From contig NZ_CP062698.1 in assembly GCF_018389385.1 (NCBI RefSeq), forward strand, positions 747,501 through 811,500: a DNA stretch of 64,000 nucleotides. The letters run 5' to 3'. Under the pieces are notes generated by a model. The model was not told where the DNA came from, did not search any database, and saw nothing but the letters and a program-made list of their open reading frames with translations. The translations under genes and the position numbers were made by a program. Source of the DNA: Anthocerotibacter panamensis C109 (GTDB taxonomy: Bacteria; Cyanobacteriota; Cyanobacteriia; Gloeobacterales; Anthocerotibacteraceae). Of the stretch, positions 35,757-44,952 are shown piece after piece. Position 1 is the first letter of the stretch. Every line of letters starts with the position of its first letter.

Positions 35757-36275
35757 GTGGAATATGAGCGGATGGTTGAGGCAGGAATTCTCAGGGAGGA
35801 TGACCGGGTTGAGTTGATTCGGGGCGAGGTAATGGCAATGAGCCCAATTGGAAAGCGACCCGCTGCTTGTGTGAAGCGGATTGTTGCCTTCCTGGGCCGC
35901 AATACGGATCCAACATTTATACTTAGTGTCCAAGACCCGATTCAACTCGATGGATATAACCAACCTCAGCCCGATGTAGCCTTGCTGCACTACCGGGAAG
36001 ACTTTTATGCTCAGGCACATCCCACTCCTAAAGATATCCTGTTACTTATTGAAGTCGCAGATTCCTCCCTTGACTATGACCGGGATGTGAAAATACCGCT
36101 CTATGCTCAGGCTCAAATCCCGGAAGTATGGCTGGTAGATGTACTAGACGAGACAGTAACTGTGTATACTCAGCCGCAAAATGGCTTCTTTCAAAGTGTC
36201 CAACTCTTTCGAAAAAGCCAAACTATCTCTTTTCTCGCCTGCTGCATGTTTGCAGTAGATAGCTTTTTCCTCTGA
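35757..36275 (+). CDS. Uma2-family nuclease-like protein with a shifted N-terminus
   Basis: 172 residues as read from GTG 35757. Core residues are PDVALLHY, DILLLIEVADSSLDYD, and KIPLYAQAQIPEVWLVD. Family members start with MQASVV..FTVVEYERM; here ATG 35719 begins MQASVVRRP in another frame, and FTVVEYERM is in the frame of 35757. A one-base loss near 35743-35747 explains this. Either translation starts at the GTG without about 13 residues, or the gene is inactive. Confidence 0.7.
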   Translation: MEYERMVEAGILREDDRVELIRGEVMAMSPIGKRPAACVKRIVAFLGRNTDPTFILSVQDPIQLDGYNQPQPDVALLHYREDFYAQAHPTPKDILLLIEVADSSLDYDRDVKIPLYAQAQIPEVWLVDVLDETVTVYTQPQNGFFQSVQLFRKSQTISFLACCMFAVDSFFL

Positions 36276-36390
36276 GTACTTGTGTGCAGTTTGAATACGT
36301 AGCCCTGTGCAAAGTGTTTGCTATGCTGGAATCCAACCATTGGCTCGTGCTACAAGAAGTCTACACCCGCATTGTTTTGTCTCAAAAAGC

Positions 36391-37464
36391 ATGATTAGAA
36401 CTGTGATTTTGGGCCTTGGTAAAGTTGCCGAGCGGATTCATCTACCTGCCTGTCAAGCGCTCTCAGCATTGCAGATCGTGGGCGCGAGTGAACCCAATGC
36501 CGAACGGGGTCGGGCCATGCAGCAGCGCTTTGGCTTGCCGGTGGTCTTTGAGGATTCGCAGACCCTCATGGAGAAACTACAGCCGGAACTGGTCATCATC
36601 GGAACACCACCCGATACCCATCGGGAGCTGTGCCTCATGGCTTTTGCCTATGGAGCCGATGTGCTCTGTGAGAAGCCCTTCGTGAGGAATCTGGAAGCAG
36701 CGGATGAAGTCTTGGCGGCGGCTAAACGGACGGGCTGTCTGCTTGCGGTCAATAATCAGTACCGCTATATGGAAATCTATCGCAAGACGCAGGCAGCCTT
36801 GGCACAGGGGGGGTTTGGGCGGTTATTTTTTCTACAGTGCTGGCAGCAGATGTTTCATCCGCCCGCCTTTGAGGGCACGAGTTGGCGGGCTGATTTGAAG
36901 CAGTCCACGCTCTTTGAATTCGGTTCACATCCGCTGGATTTGCTCAGTTTCTTTTTTGGAGCCCTCCCGGAGGCGGTCACTGCCTATATTCCTCGGGTCC
37001 GCCCGGAATATGACGCTGATGTCTTGGTGCAGATGACGCTGCGCTTCCCTGAAGAACGTCTCGCCACCCTTGCGCTCAATCGGGTCAGCCATGCACCGGA
37101 GCGCTATCTAGAGATGCGCCTGGACTGCGAAAAGGCTTCTTTGCGGCTCTCCGTGGGGGGGGTGGCGCGAGCGAGTCTGGATATGGTCCGCCATCAAGGA
37201 CGGAGTATTCCGCGCCCCCGGTTGAGTTTCGTCAAAGGGGGTGAAGCTCGGATTGAAGCGCACGGTCGTTCTCGCATCTTGGCGCAAGAACCCTTAGTAG
37301 CGGTGGCTTCTGCTACAGCGGAGCACTTGAGAGCATTTTTGGCGCTGCGCTCCCGGCGGGATGACCCCATGGCTTATGTAGCGGCGGAACATGCTCGGTC
37401 GGTCCTTAGGGTGGTCTTGGCGGGGTATGAATCAGCCCGGACGGGGCAGACGGTCTTGCTTTAA
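36391..37464 (+). CDS. Gfo/Idh/MocA-family oxidoreductase
   Basis: 357 residues from ATG 36391 (MIRTVILGLGKV); an upstream open frame to 36307 adds residues not expected of the family. The NAD(P) loop is GLGKVAERIH and the family lysine is in DVLCEKPF. Such enzymes oxidise or reduce sugars at C3/C4 in nucleotide-sugar pathways. A second paralogue lies at 46130. Substrate unknown. Confidence 0.88.
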   Translation: MIRTVILGLGKVAERIHLPACQALSALQIVGASEPNAERGRAMQQRFGLPVVFEDSQTLMEKLQPELVIIGTPPDTHRELCLMAFAYGADVLCEKPFVRNLEAADEVLAAAKRTGCLLAVNNQYRYMEIYRKTQAALAQGGFGRLFFLQCWQQMFHPPAFEGTSWRADLKQSTLFEFGSHPLDLLSFFFGALPEAVTAYIPRVRPEYDADVLVQMTLRFPEERLATLALNRVSHAPERYLEMRLDCEKASLRLSVGGVARASLDMVRHQGRSIPRPRLSFVKGGEARIEAHGRSRILAQEPLVAVASATAEHLRAFLALRSRRDDPMAYVAAEHARSVLRVVLAGYESARTGQTVLL

Positions 37465-37473
37465 GATGGTGCG

Positions 37474-38106
37474 ATGTCTCGTTTGCGTAGTCGCGTTCTT
37501 CATCATGGGATCCTCGCTCTGGGCAGTGCGGGGTTGGTTGGAGGCATGTTTGCTTTGGTCTCCTCCCCGGATATCGTTTTTCGGCTGAGTATGGCGACGG
37601 CGTACACAGGGCTGGCGCTTTTGGGCGGGACGCTGCTGCTAGGGCCTTTAAATCTGTGGCGTAAGCGCACCAACCCGGTCTCGACGGACTTGCGCCGGGA
37701 TCTTGGGATCTGGGCAGGGATCGTCGGACTGCTCCATGTATTGATTGGTTTGCAGGTGCATTTTCGGGGGCGAATGTGGCTGTATTTCCTCCCGGAGGCG
37801 GGATTTGGGCCACGCCATGACCCCTTTGGGCTGGCTAATTATGCTGGGTTGGGGGCGGCGCTGATCTTGGCGGTGCTGCTTGCACTCTCCAATGATCTTT
37901 CTTTGCGGCGTCTGGGGGCCAAACGCTGGAAGGCGCTGCAACGCTGGAACTATGGTCTGTTGTTGCTGGTGGTCTTCCACGGTGTGGTCTATCAAATCCT
38001 GGAGAACCGTGAGCCGCCCTATGTTCTGCTGGGGGCGCTGATGGTCGCAGGGGTGGTTGTCTTGCAGGGGTGCGGGGTCTGGTGGAAACGGCAGCAAGCT
38101 CTTTGA
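37474..38106 (+). CDS. Ferric-reductase-like membrane protein
   Basis: 210 residues with about six hydrophobic spans. Histidines in LLHVLIGLQVH and VVFHGVVY sit where heme ligands of the ferric reductase-like/YedZ(MsrQ) domain are found. No flavin domain is attached, so it would need a partner. The context gives no clear functional link to the surrounding glycan genes. Confidence 0.72.
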   Translation: MSRLRSRVLHHGILALGSAGLVGGMFALVSSPDIVFRLSMATAYTGLALLGGTLLLGPLNLWRKRTNPVSTDLRRDLGIWAGIVGLLHVLIGLQVHFRGRMWLYFLPEAGFGPRHDPFGLANYAGLGAALILAVLLALSNDLSLRRLGAKRWKALQRWNYGLLLLVVFHGVVYQILENREPPYVLLGALMVAGVVVLQGCGVWWKRQQAL

Positions 38107-38111
38107 GGTCT

Positions 38112-38994
38112 GTGGAACTGAGTATTGTCATCGGGGCACAGAATGCGGGACGGACGATTCTTCCTTGTCTGCACGAAGTCTTGGTGCAGGCAGGGGGGCA
38201 GGCGGTAGAAGTCATTGTCGTGGCTGCCTCGACGGACGGGACGGGGGGTCTGGTAGCAGGGGAGTTTCCGGGGGGTCTCTCTACTCTGGGGCGAGGCGGG
38301 GGATCTGGTGCCGCAGTTGTGGGGGTTAGGCATTCAACAGAGTCAAGCAGGGCTGGTGGCGCTGACGACGGGGCACTGTGTTCCTACTCCTGGTTGGGTC
38401 GAGGGTATTTTGGCGTGGGGGCGCAGTGAGCCATTGTATGCGGGGCGCGGTGGTCCGATAGCAGGACCGGAGGGCAGGGCGGCGCGGGATTGGGCGGTGT
38501 ACTTCACGCGCTACTCGGCTTTTATGCCACAGGCGGGGCAGGGCAGGGCGGCGCGGGAAATTCCTGGGGACAATGCGGTCTATCGTCGGGCGGACTTGGA
38601 GCGCTTTTGGTTGGACCGCCAAGAGGGTTTTTGGGAGACGCTCTTTCATGAGCGGTTGCGGCAGGCAGGGCGGGGGTTGTACTTCGCGCCTGAGATGCAG
38701 GTACGGTTGGGGGAGACCGCTGGGGCGGGGGATTTTTGGCGGGCGCGCTTTCGGCATGGGGCGCACTATGGTTCGACGCGTCCGGGAACTTCTTGGGGGG
38801 GGAGGATACTGCGGATTGTGGCGGCTCCCTTGTTGCTGCCTTTTTTGATCGCGCGGATTGGCGGGCGGGTGGTCCGTCAGCGCCCGGATTGGCTGGGAAA
38901 GTTTTGCTGGGCGCTACCTTGGCTCGTGATTTTTCTGGGGGCGTGGTCGCTAGGAGAGCTTAAAGGTTATTGGTATCCTCGTGTCCCGTCCTGA
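38112..38994 (+). pseudogene. Family 2 glycosyltransferase with a frameshift in a G run
   Basis: The N-terminal part reads MELSIVIGAQNAGRTI and VIVVAASTDGTGG in one frame; from 38302 the same protein continues in the next frame as DLVPQLWGLGIQQSQAGLVAL, with DWAVYFTRYSAF and a C-terminal membrane span. Removing one G from the run GGGGG at 38298-38302 restores a single ~294-residue protein matching the three paralogues that follow. It may be a pseudogene, a phase-variable gene or a sequencing error. A TTG at 38103 is an alternative start. Confidence 0.75.
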
Positions 38995-39841
38995 TCTCTC
39001 GGTGGTGGTTGCCGTTCAGGAGGAGGGAGGCGCAGTTGCGTCTTTGCTGGCGCAGGAGGGGGGTGCGATTTTGGAACTGATTCTGGTCGTGGCTCCGGGC
39101 TGCCTGATACCGGAGTGTGCCCGGGATATAAAAGTTTTGCAGTCGAAGCACTGGGCTTTACCGTTTCTGTTGGGGGAGGGTTTGGCTGCGGCTATGGGGA
39201 ATTTGATCGCGGTCACAGAGGGCCATTGTACGTTTGCGGCGGATTGGGCACAGCAGGCTATCGCTGCGCACGCTGGGACGGATGTTCCGGTGTTGGGGGG
39301 AGTAGTTGAGCCGGGAGAGGGGCTGACTGCGCTGGATTGGGCGCTTTATTTCTGCGACTATGGGCAGTTTCTCGCGCCTCTAGTGGGTGGGCTGAATTCG
39401 GATCTGCCAGGAAATAATATCGTGTTTAAGCGCCAGATTTTAGCAGGGAAGGAGTTTACGGCTACGGGTTTTTGGAAGACTTTTTTTTGTTATGAACTAC
39501 AGGGCGAAGCGCTACGGGCTGAACCTGCTCTGGTCTGTTTTTATAATCGCCATCTGAAACTGCTGCCGCTGTTGGTGCGACGTTGGCATCATGGGCGCTG
39601 TTTCGGAGCGATGCGGGCGGACAAGTCTTCCTGGTCCCGCAAATTGCTCTATGCGCTGATAGGTCCACTGGTGCCGGGGCTTTTGGTCTATAAATTGTGG
39701 GGGCGGGTCTGGCCTAAAAATCGTTATCGGGGCCGCTTTTTGAGGGTGTTACCGTTGTCTTTGTTGATTTTGACTGCTTGGGCGGTGGGTGAATGGGTAG
39801 GGAATTTGTTTGGGAGTGGGGGGAGTTACCGGCGTTTATGA
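38981..39841 (+). CDS. Family 2 glycosyltransferase
   Basis: 286 residues from GTG 38981, overlapping the preceding gene by 14 bases. Motifs include LSVVVAVQEE, TEGHC in place of the DxD site, LDWALYFCDYGQF, LPGNNIVFKR and WHHGRCFGAMRA, with a C-terminal membrane segment ending in AVGEWVGN. It is clearly homologous to the three neighbours. The DxD position is atypical, so catalytic competence is not assured. Confidence 0.85.
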   Translation: MSRPDLSVVVAVQEEGGAVASLLAQEGGAILELILVVAPGCLIPECARDIKVLQSKHWALPFLLGEGLAAAMGNLIAVTEGHCTFAADWAQQAIAAHAGTDVPVLGGVVEPGEGLTALDWALYFCDYGQFLAPLVGGLNSDLPGNNIVFKRQILAGKEFTATGFWKTFFCYELQGEALRAEPALVCFYNRHLKLLPLLVRRWHHGRCFGAMRADKSSWSRKLLYALIGPLVPGLLVYKLWGRVWPKNRYRGRFLRVLPLSLLILTAWAVGEWVGNLFGSGGSYRRL

Positions 39842-39943
39842 TGATGAAAAGAAAATACTGAGTACGACAGTGGAAGAAGTGAAATTCATAGGCGTAAGAC
39901 TTTGCCTGGATTCCTTATTGCATTACCCACGAGACCTATTCCC

Positions 39944-40840
39944 ATGAACCCCCAACTCTCCGTCGTCATCGCCTCAATCAACGGCTGGTCTTACCTCTCA
40001 GAATGTCTTAGAGCGCTTGCCAAGCAAACCGGCGACATCCCAGCAGAAATCATCGTCGCAGACTGCATCGGTCCGCAAGTCACTGACCGGATCGCAGCAG
40101 CATATCCCGAGGTTCACCTGATCAGCTTTCGGGAGTCCCGGAGCGTCGCGCAACTCCGCGCTGCCGCCATCGCCATCGCCCGAGGGGAAATTATTGCCAT
40201 CACCGAGGACCACTGCATTCCCCCGTCTGATTGGTACACTTCGGTCCTACAGGCGCACGCTAACCATTCTGCCCCGGCCATTGGCGGAGCTGTGGACAAC
40301 GGCGCAACCGAGCGGCTCATTGACTGGGCGGTATTTTTCTGTGAATACAGTACGTTCATTAGCCCGATGCCGCTTGGGGTAGTCCACGACCTGCCCGGAC
40401 CCAACGTCTCCTACAAACAGTCCGCCTTGGTAGCATTAGGCAGCCTCATCAAAGAAGAATTCTGGGAGACCTCGGTGCACAGTGCCTTTGAACAATGCGG
40501 TCAACCCCTATGGTCCGACCCCACCGTGCGCGTCATCCACAAAAAGCACTTCACTTTACAGGACTTCCTCTCGGAGCGCTACCACTACTCGCGAGCCTAT
40601 GCCGGGGGACGCAATGCCGCACTCGGTCCTGGAAAACGGCTGGTCTATTTCCTGGGATCGCCCCTGTTGGCCCCCTTGATGCTGACGCGCATCAGCCAAC
40701 GCGTCCTTACCAAAAAACGCCACCTCGGAACCTACCTCCGTACCCTCCCCTACCTCGGTCTGTTCCTGCTTGCCTGGGTGGTCGGTGAAGCGGTGGGCTA
40801 TGCTCTGGGACCGGGGGATAGCGCCCTGTACTTGAGTTGA
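39944..40840 (+). CDS. Family 2 glycosyltransferase
   Basis: 298 residues from ATG 39944 (MNPQLSVVIASINGW). TEDHC stands at the metal-binding place, followed by IDWAVFFCEYSTF, LPGPNVSYK, and the C-terminal RYHYSRAYAGGRN and VVGEAVGYALGPG. It is a third member of the tandem family. TTGA overlap joins it to the next gene. Confidence 0.87.
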   Translation: MNPQLSVVIASINGWSYLSECLRALAKQTGDIPAEIIVADCIGPQVTDRIAAAYPEVHLISFRESRSVAQLRAAAIAIARGEIIAITEDHCIPPSDWYTSVLQAHANHSAPAIGGAVDNGATERLIDWAVFFCEYSTFISPMPLGVVHDLPGPNVSYKQSALVALGSLIKEEFWETSVHSAFEQCGQPLWSDPTVRVIHKKHFTLQDFLSERYHYSRAYAGGRNAALGPGKRLVYFLGSPLLAPLMLTRISQRVLTKKRHLGTYLRTLPYLGLFLLAWVVGEAVGYALGPGDSALYLS

Positions 40841-41706
40841 AGCTCTCCGTAGTGGTGGTCTCTTTTAGTGCGCCCCACTTGCTGGAACGCACGCTCACAG
40901 CCCTCGCACACCAACAGACCCCCGCAATAGAACTGCTCGTCGTCCGTACTGGAGCAACTCCCCTGTTTCAGCCAGACTTTCCGGGGGTGCGCTGGCTTCA
41001 AGGAGCACCCGTGATGACGGTTCCGCAACTGCGTAGCCTGGGTATCCAGCAGGCGCAGGGCGAAATCGTTGCGCTGTTGGAGGACGATTGTCTGGTCACA
41101 GGAGCTTGGTGTCAGCGAATCATTCAGGCTCATCAAGCACCCCATGCCGTCATTGGTGGAGCCGTCGAGCCTAGTCAATATCAGCGGGGGCGCGATTGGG
41201 CCATATATTTCTGTGACTATGTCCGCTTCATGCAGCCCTTTATGGGGGAAGTCCGGGCCTTGTGCGGGAATCACGTCTCCTATAAGCGGGCTATTCTTGC
41301 CCCCTTACTGGCAAAGAGCGATGGATTTTATGAAGTCTTCGTCCATCAAGAGCTTCAGACCCAAGGCGAAATCCTCTGGGCAGAGCCCGGACTGGTAGTC
41401 CACAACATCAATTCCTGGTCGCTCGACCACGTATGGAGGGTCCCTTTTCATCATGGGCGCGGCTATGCAGGGATGCGGGTGGCAGGTCGCTCTCTAGCAG
41501 CGCGTTTGCCTTTTTTAGGAATCGCCCTCCTGCTGCCGCTACTCCAAACCGTCCGCATCGCACAAGTCGTCCTCACCCGCCGCCGCTATCGACTCCGGTT
41601 CCTGCAAGCCTTACCCTGGGTTCTTAGCTTCTGTAGCAGTTGGGCATTGGGAGAATGTATCGGTTACCTCAAGGGACCGGGCCGAAGTCTGGAATACTGG
41701 CGCTAA
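40837..41706 (+). CDS. Family 2 glycosyltransferase
   Basis: 289 residues from TTG 40837. LSVVVVSFSAP, LLEDDCLV (an acidic metal site), RDWAIYFCDYVRF, CGNHVSYKR, FHHGRGYAGMRVAGR and ALGECIGYLKGPG all align with the three upstream paralogues. Of the four it has the best DxD-like site. Confidence 0.87.
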   Translation: MKLSVVVVSFSAPHLLERTLTALAHQQTPAIELLVVRTGATPLFQPDFPGVRWLQGAPVMTVPQLRSLGIQQAQGEIVALLEDDCLVTGAWCQRIIQAHQAPHAVIGGAVEPSQYQRGRDWAIYFCDYVRFMQPFMGEVRALCGNHVSYKRAILAPLLAKSDGFYEVFVHQELQTQGEILWAEPGLVVHNINSWSLDHVWRVPFHHGRGYAGMRVAGRSLAARLPFLGIALLLPLLQTVRIAQVVLTRRRYRLRFLQALPWVLSFCSSWALGECIGYLKGPGRSLEYWR

Positions 41707-41709
41707 TAA

Positions 41710-43767
41710 ATGAATGGAAGCGTGGGGATGAAAAAAAAGTGGCTGGCGTTGTTATTGGGTCTGCTCCTAGGGGCAGGACCCATCGTTCAGGCGGAGGGGA
41801 GTCGCACCTTGACCATGGACGACCTGTTTCGCGAAAAAGAAGTCAGTGACCCGCAAATCGCTCCGGGCGGGGACTGGGTGGCCTATACCGTCAAGACAAC
41901 AGACCTCAAGGCAGAAAAGAGTTCGAGCGACCTCTGGATGACCAACTGGGAAGGCACCCAACGTCTTCAACTCACCGCGACCCCCAAAGACAGCGAAAGC
42001 ACCCCCCGTTGGAGCCCCGATGGTCGCTATTTGGCCTTTCTCTCCGGGCGTGGCGATGAGCATGAGGCAGACCAACTCTGGCTGCTCAATCGGCTGGGTG
42101 GCGAAGCCCAAAAAATTACTGATCTCAAAGGCTCCGTAGTCGATTTTGTCTGGTCACCCAATGGGAAACAGCTAGCCCTCGTCGTCGAAGACCCCGACCC
42201 CGAAGCCACCCCTCAAGATTCTGCCTCAGAAAAAACACCCAAGCCCATCGTCATCGACCGCTTCCGCTTCAAAGAAGACATCACGGGCTATCTGGGAAAG
42301 CTGCGCCAACATCTTTATCTGTTCGATGTGGAGCGCCGCCAAGCCCAACTGCTCACCCCCGGCGACTACAACGAAATGCTCCCTGCTTGGTCCCCGGACG
42401 GGAAATCCCTAGCTTTTGTGAGCAAGCGCCACCCCGACTTTGACCGCGACGACAACTGGGATATCTATGTCATGCCCGCCATCGTGGGAGCCACTCCCCG
42501 CGCGGTCACCACCTTTGACGGGTCGGACAATGAACCCACCTGGGGCAGCTATCCCGCCTGGAGCCCCGACGGTAAATTTATCGCCTATCTCCAAGGCGGT
42601 CCTCAAAAATTGATCTACTACGCCGTCCACCATCTGGCGGTAGTCCCCGTCGCAGGAGGCCCCGCCCGCGTCCTGACGCAAGCGTTGGACCGCAATGTCC
42701 AAGCCCCCTCCTGGTCCACCGATGGGAAGTCGATTCAGTTTTTGGTGGAAGATGACCGTGCTCAGGTTTTGGCGCGGGTGCCTGCCGCTGGGGGTAAAGT
42801 CGAGCAGTTGGTCAGTGGGCGGCGTGTGATCAGCGCCTACACTGCGGGTCCGGGAGGGAAAGCCGCCCTTCTGGTGAGCACAGCCCAGACTCCTGCCGAA
42901 GTCTTCGCTTGGAATGGCGGCGCGCTTCGCCCCCTCTCGCGCCAAAACGACGATTGGCTCGCTACGATCCGACTGGGAGCTGTCGAAGAAATCAGTTTCC
43001 CGAGCAAGGATGGCACCCTAGTCCACGGCTTTGTCGTCAAGCCCCCCAACTATCAGCCAGGGAAAAAATATCCAACCCTGCTGCGTATCCACGGCGGGCC
43101 GGTCTCCCAGTTTGATTTGAACTTTGATTTCTCCTGGCAACTCTTCGCCGCGCACGGCTATGTAGTAGTTGCGGCGAACCCGAGGGGCAGTTCGGGTCGG
43201 GGGGAGGAATTCACCAAGGCCATCTATGCAGACTGGGGTAACAAAGATGCCCAGGATGTCCTAGCTGCGGTGGACTACCTCGTGGCGCAGGGCATCGCGG
43301 ACCCGGAGCGGCTCGGCGTGGGTGGCTGGAGCTACGGCGGGATGCTCACCAACTACACGATTGCCCAAGACCCCCGCTTCAAGGCAGCCGTGAGTGGAGC
43401 GAGCATCTCCAATATCCTCGCAGGCTATGGCACCGACCAATACATCCACGAATACGAGCAGGAATTGGGCAAACCCTGGGAGAACCCCCAAGGCTGGCTC
43501 AAGATCTCTTTCCCCTTCTACCACGCCGACCGCATTGTCACGCCGACGCTGTTTTTATGTGGGGAGAAAGATTTTAATGTCCCCCTGCTCAACTCCGAGC
43601 AAATGTATCAAGCCCTCAAAAGCCTCGGGCGGGAGACCCAACTCATCATCTATCCCGGTCAGTTCCATGGCATCACCAAACCTAGCTATCTCCAAGACCG
43701 TCTGGAGCGCTACTTGAGCTGGTATGACAAGCATCTCAAGCCGATAGAACGGGCGAGCGTCCAGTGA
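41710..43767 (+). CDS. S9 family prolyl oligopeptidase-type peptidase
   Basis: 685 residues. A signal peptide follows the start (ATG 41728, MKKKWLALLLGLLLGAG, may be the real one). Five or more WSPDGK-type blades form a beta-propeller. The alpha/beta-hydrolase domain then gives GGWSYGGM (Ser), a following Asp and GQFHG (His). Such enzymes cleave peptides in the periplasm. Its presence between glycosyltransferase genes looks incidental. Confidence 0.9.
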   Translation: MNGSVGMKKKWLALLLGLLLGAGPIVQAEGSRTLTMDDLFREKEVSDPQIAPGGDWVAYTVKTTDLKAEKSSSDLWMTNWEGTQRLQLTATPKDSESTPRWSPDGRYLAFLSGRGDEHEADQLWLLNRLGGEAQKITDLKGSVVDFVWSPNGKQLALVVEDPDPEATPQDSASEKTPKPIVIDRFRFKEDITGYLGKLRQHLYLFDVERRQAQLLTPGDYNEMLPAWSPDGKSLAFVSKRHPDFDRDDNWDIYVMPAIVGATPRAVTTFDGSDNEPTWGSYPAWSPDGKFIAYLQGGPQKLIYYAVHHLAVVPVAGGPARVLTQALDRNVQAPSWSTDGKSIQFLVEDDRAQVLARVPAAGGKVEQLVSGRRVISAYTAGPGGKAALLVSTAQTPAEVFAWNGGALRPLSRQNDDWLATIRLGAVEEISFPSKDGTLVHGFVVKPPNYQPGKKYPTLLRIHGGPVSQFDLNFDFSWQLFAAHGYVVVAANPRGSSGRGEEFTKAIYADWGNKDAQDVLAAVDYLVAQGIADPERLGVGGWSYGGMLTNYTIAQDPRFKAAVSGASISNILAGYGTDQYIHEYEQELGKPWENPQGWLKISFPFYHADRIVTPTLFLCGEKDFNVPLLNSEQMYQALKSLGRETQLIIYPGQFHGITKPSYLQDRLERYLSWYDKHLKPIERASVQ

Positions 43768-43782
43768 GGCTAGGAGCGCGTC

Positions 43783-44952
43783 ATGCGTATTGGGGTTGAC
43801 GCAGGCTGCTGGGCCAATCGGCGCGGCTACGGGCGCTTCACTAGGGGCTTGCTGGAGGCGCTGCTCGCCCAGCCGTCGGAGCATGAATACCTCTTTTTCG
43901 TAGATGCCCAGAGCTACGCACAGCAACCATTCCCCCCCAGGGCAAAGCTGGTGGTCGTCCCGACCGGGCAGTCCCCGACTGCGGCGGCTTCGGCAGGGGG
44001 GCGTAGGGCCGTGGGGGACCTCTGGGCTATGGCTGAGGCAGTGCGCCGGACGCCCCTAGATGTCCTTTTTTTTCCGAGTGTGTATACGTATTTCCCCGCT
44101 TGGACCCAGGCTACGGTCATTCTGGGTATCCATGATGTGATTGCCGAAGACTACCCCGACCTGATCTTTCCGGGGGGACAGGGCCGCCGCCTCTGGGCTC
44201 TAAAAGGTTGGCTCGCCCGCCAGCAGGCCAATTATGTCCTCACGGTCTCGGACCATGCCCGTAACGGCATTCTCCGCCGCTTTCATCCCCACTCGGAGCG
44301 GATCTGGGTGGTGGATGAGGCCCCGGACCCGGTATTTCGCCCCCTAAAAAACCTGGATGGAGCACTCCTCCAACGCTACGGTATCCGTCCCGGCGAGCGC
44401 TTTCTTATTTATCTAGGCGGGATCAACCCCCACAAAAACTTGACGATGCTCGTCCAAGCCCTGGCGGATCTGGGGTCTGAATATGCTGATGTGCGTTTGC
44501 TTTTGGTCGGAGACCGGGCTGATGGCTTCACGCCGGGGCTCGACGCGCTGCTGAGCAAGATCACTGCTCTAGATCTTACCCACCGAGTCCACTTCACCGG
44601 CTTTGTCCCCGATCCCGAAGTGGTCCACCTCTTGAATGCTGCGCAGGTCCTGGTTTTGCCCTCCGTGGCTGAAGGATTTGGTCTGCCTGCTGTCGAAGCG
44701 GCAGCCTGTGCAACTCCGGTCATCGCTACGCGCAACAGTCCCCTACCGGATTTGCTGGCGGGCGGCGGGCGCTTCATCGACCCAACCCAACCCGAAGCCC
44801 TGACCCATGCCCTCCGGGAAATCCTCGCCGACCCCCACCTGCGCGAACAGTTAGGCCAAGGAGCCCATGCCCGCGCCAGCCAATTGAGTTGGGCGCGTAC
44901 TGCCCGTCAGATGACAGCCCTACTCGATGCCATCGCTCAAGAGCGCTCGTGA
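43783..44952 (+). CDS. Family 4 glycosyltransferase
   Basis: 389 residues. MRIGVDAGCWANRRGYGRFT at the N-terminus is a typical GT4 acceptor-side glycine loop. The C-terminal half has LIYLGGINPHKNLTMLV and AEGFGLPAVEAAACATPVIATRNS, the donor-binding EX7E block. GTGA at the end overlaps the next gene. The N-terminus is like mannosyltransferases of polysaccharide loci. Confidence 0.92.
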   Translation: MRIGVDAGCWANRRGYGRFTRGLLEALLAQPSEHEYLFFVDAQSYAQQPFPPRAKLVVVPTGQSPTAAASAGGRRAVGDLWAMAEAVRRTPLDVLFFPSVYTYFPAWTQATVILGIHDVIAEDYPDLIFPGGQGRRLWALKGWLARQQANYVLTVSDHARNGILRRFHPHSERIWVVDEAPDPVFRPLKNLDGALLQRYGIRPGERFLIYLGGINPHKNLTMLVQALADLGSEYADVRLLLVGDRADGFTPGLDALLSKITALDLTHRVHFTGFVPDPEVVHLLNAAQVLVLPSVAEGFGLPAVEAAACATPVIATRNSPLPDLLAGGGRFIDPTQPEALTHALREILADPHLREQLGQGAHARASQLSWARTARQMTALLDAIAQERS

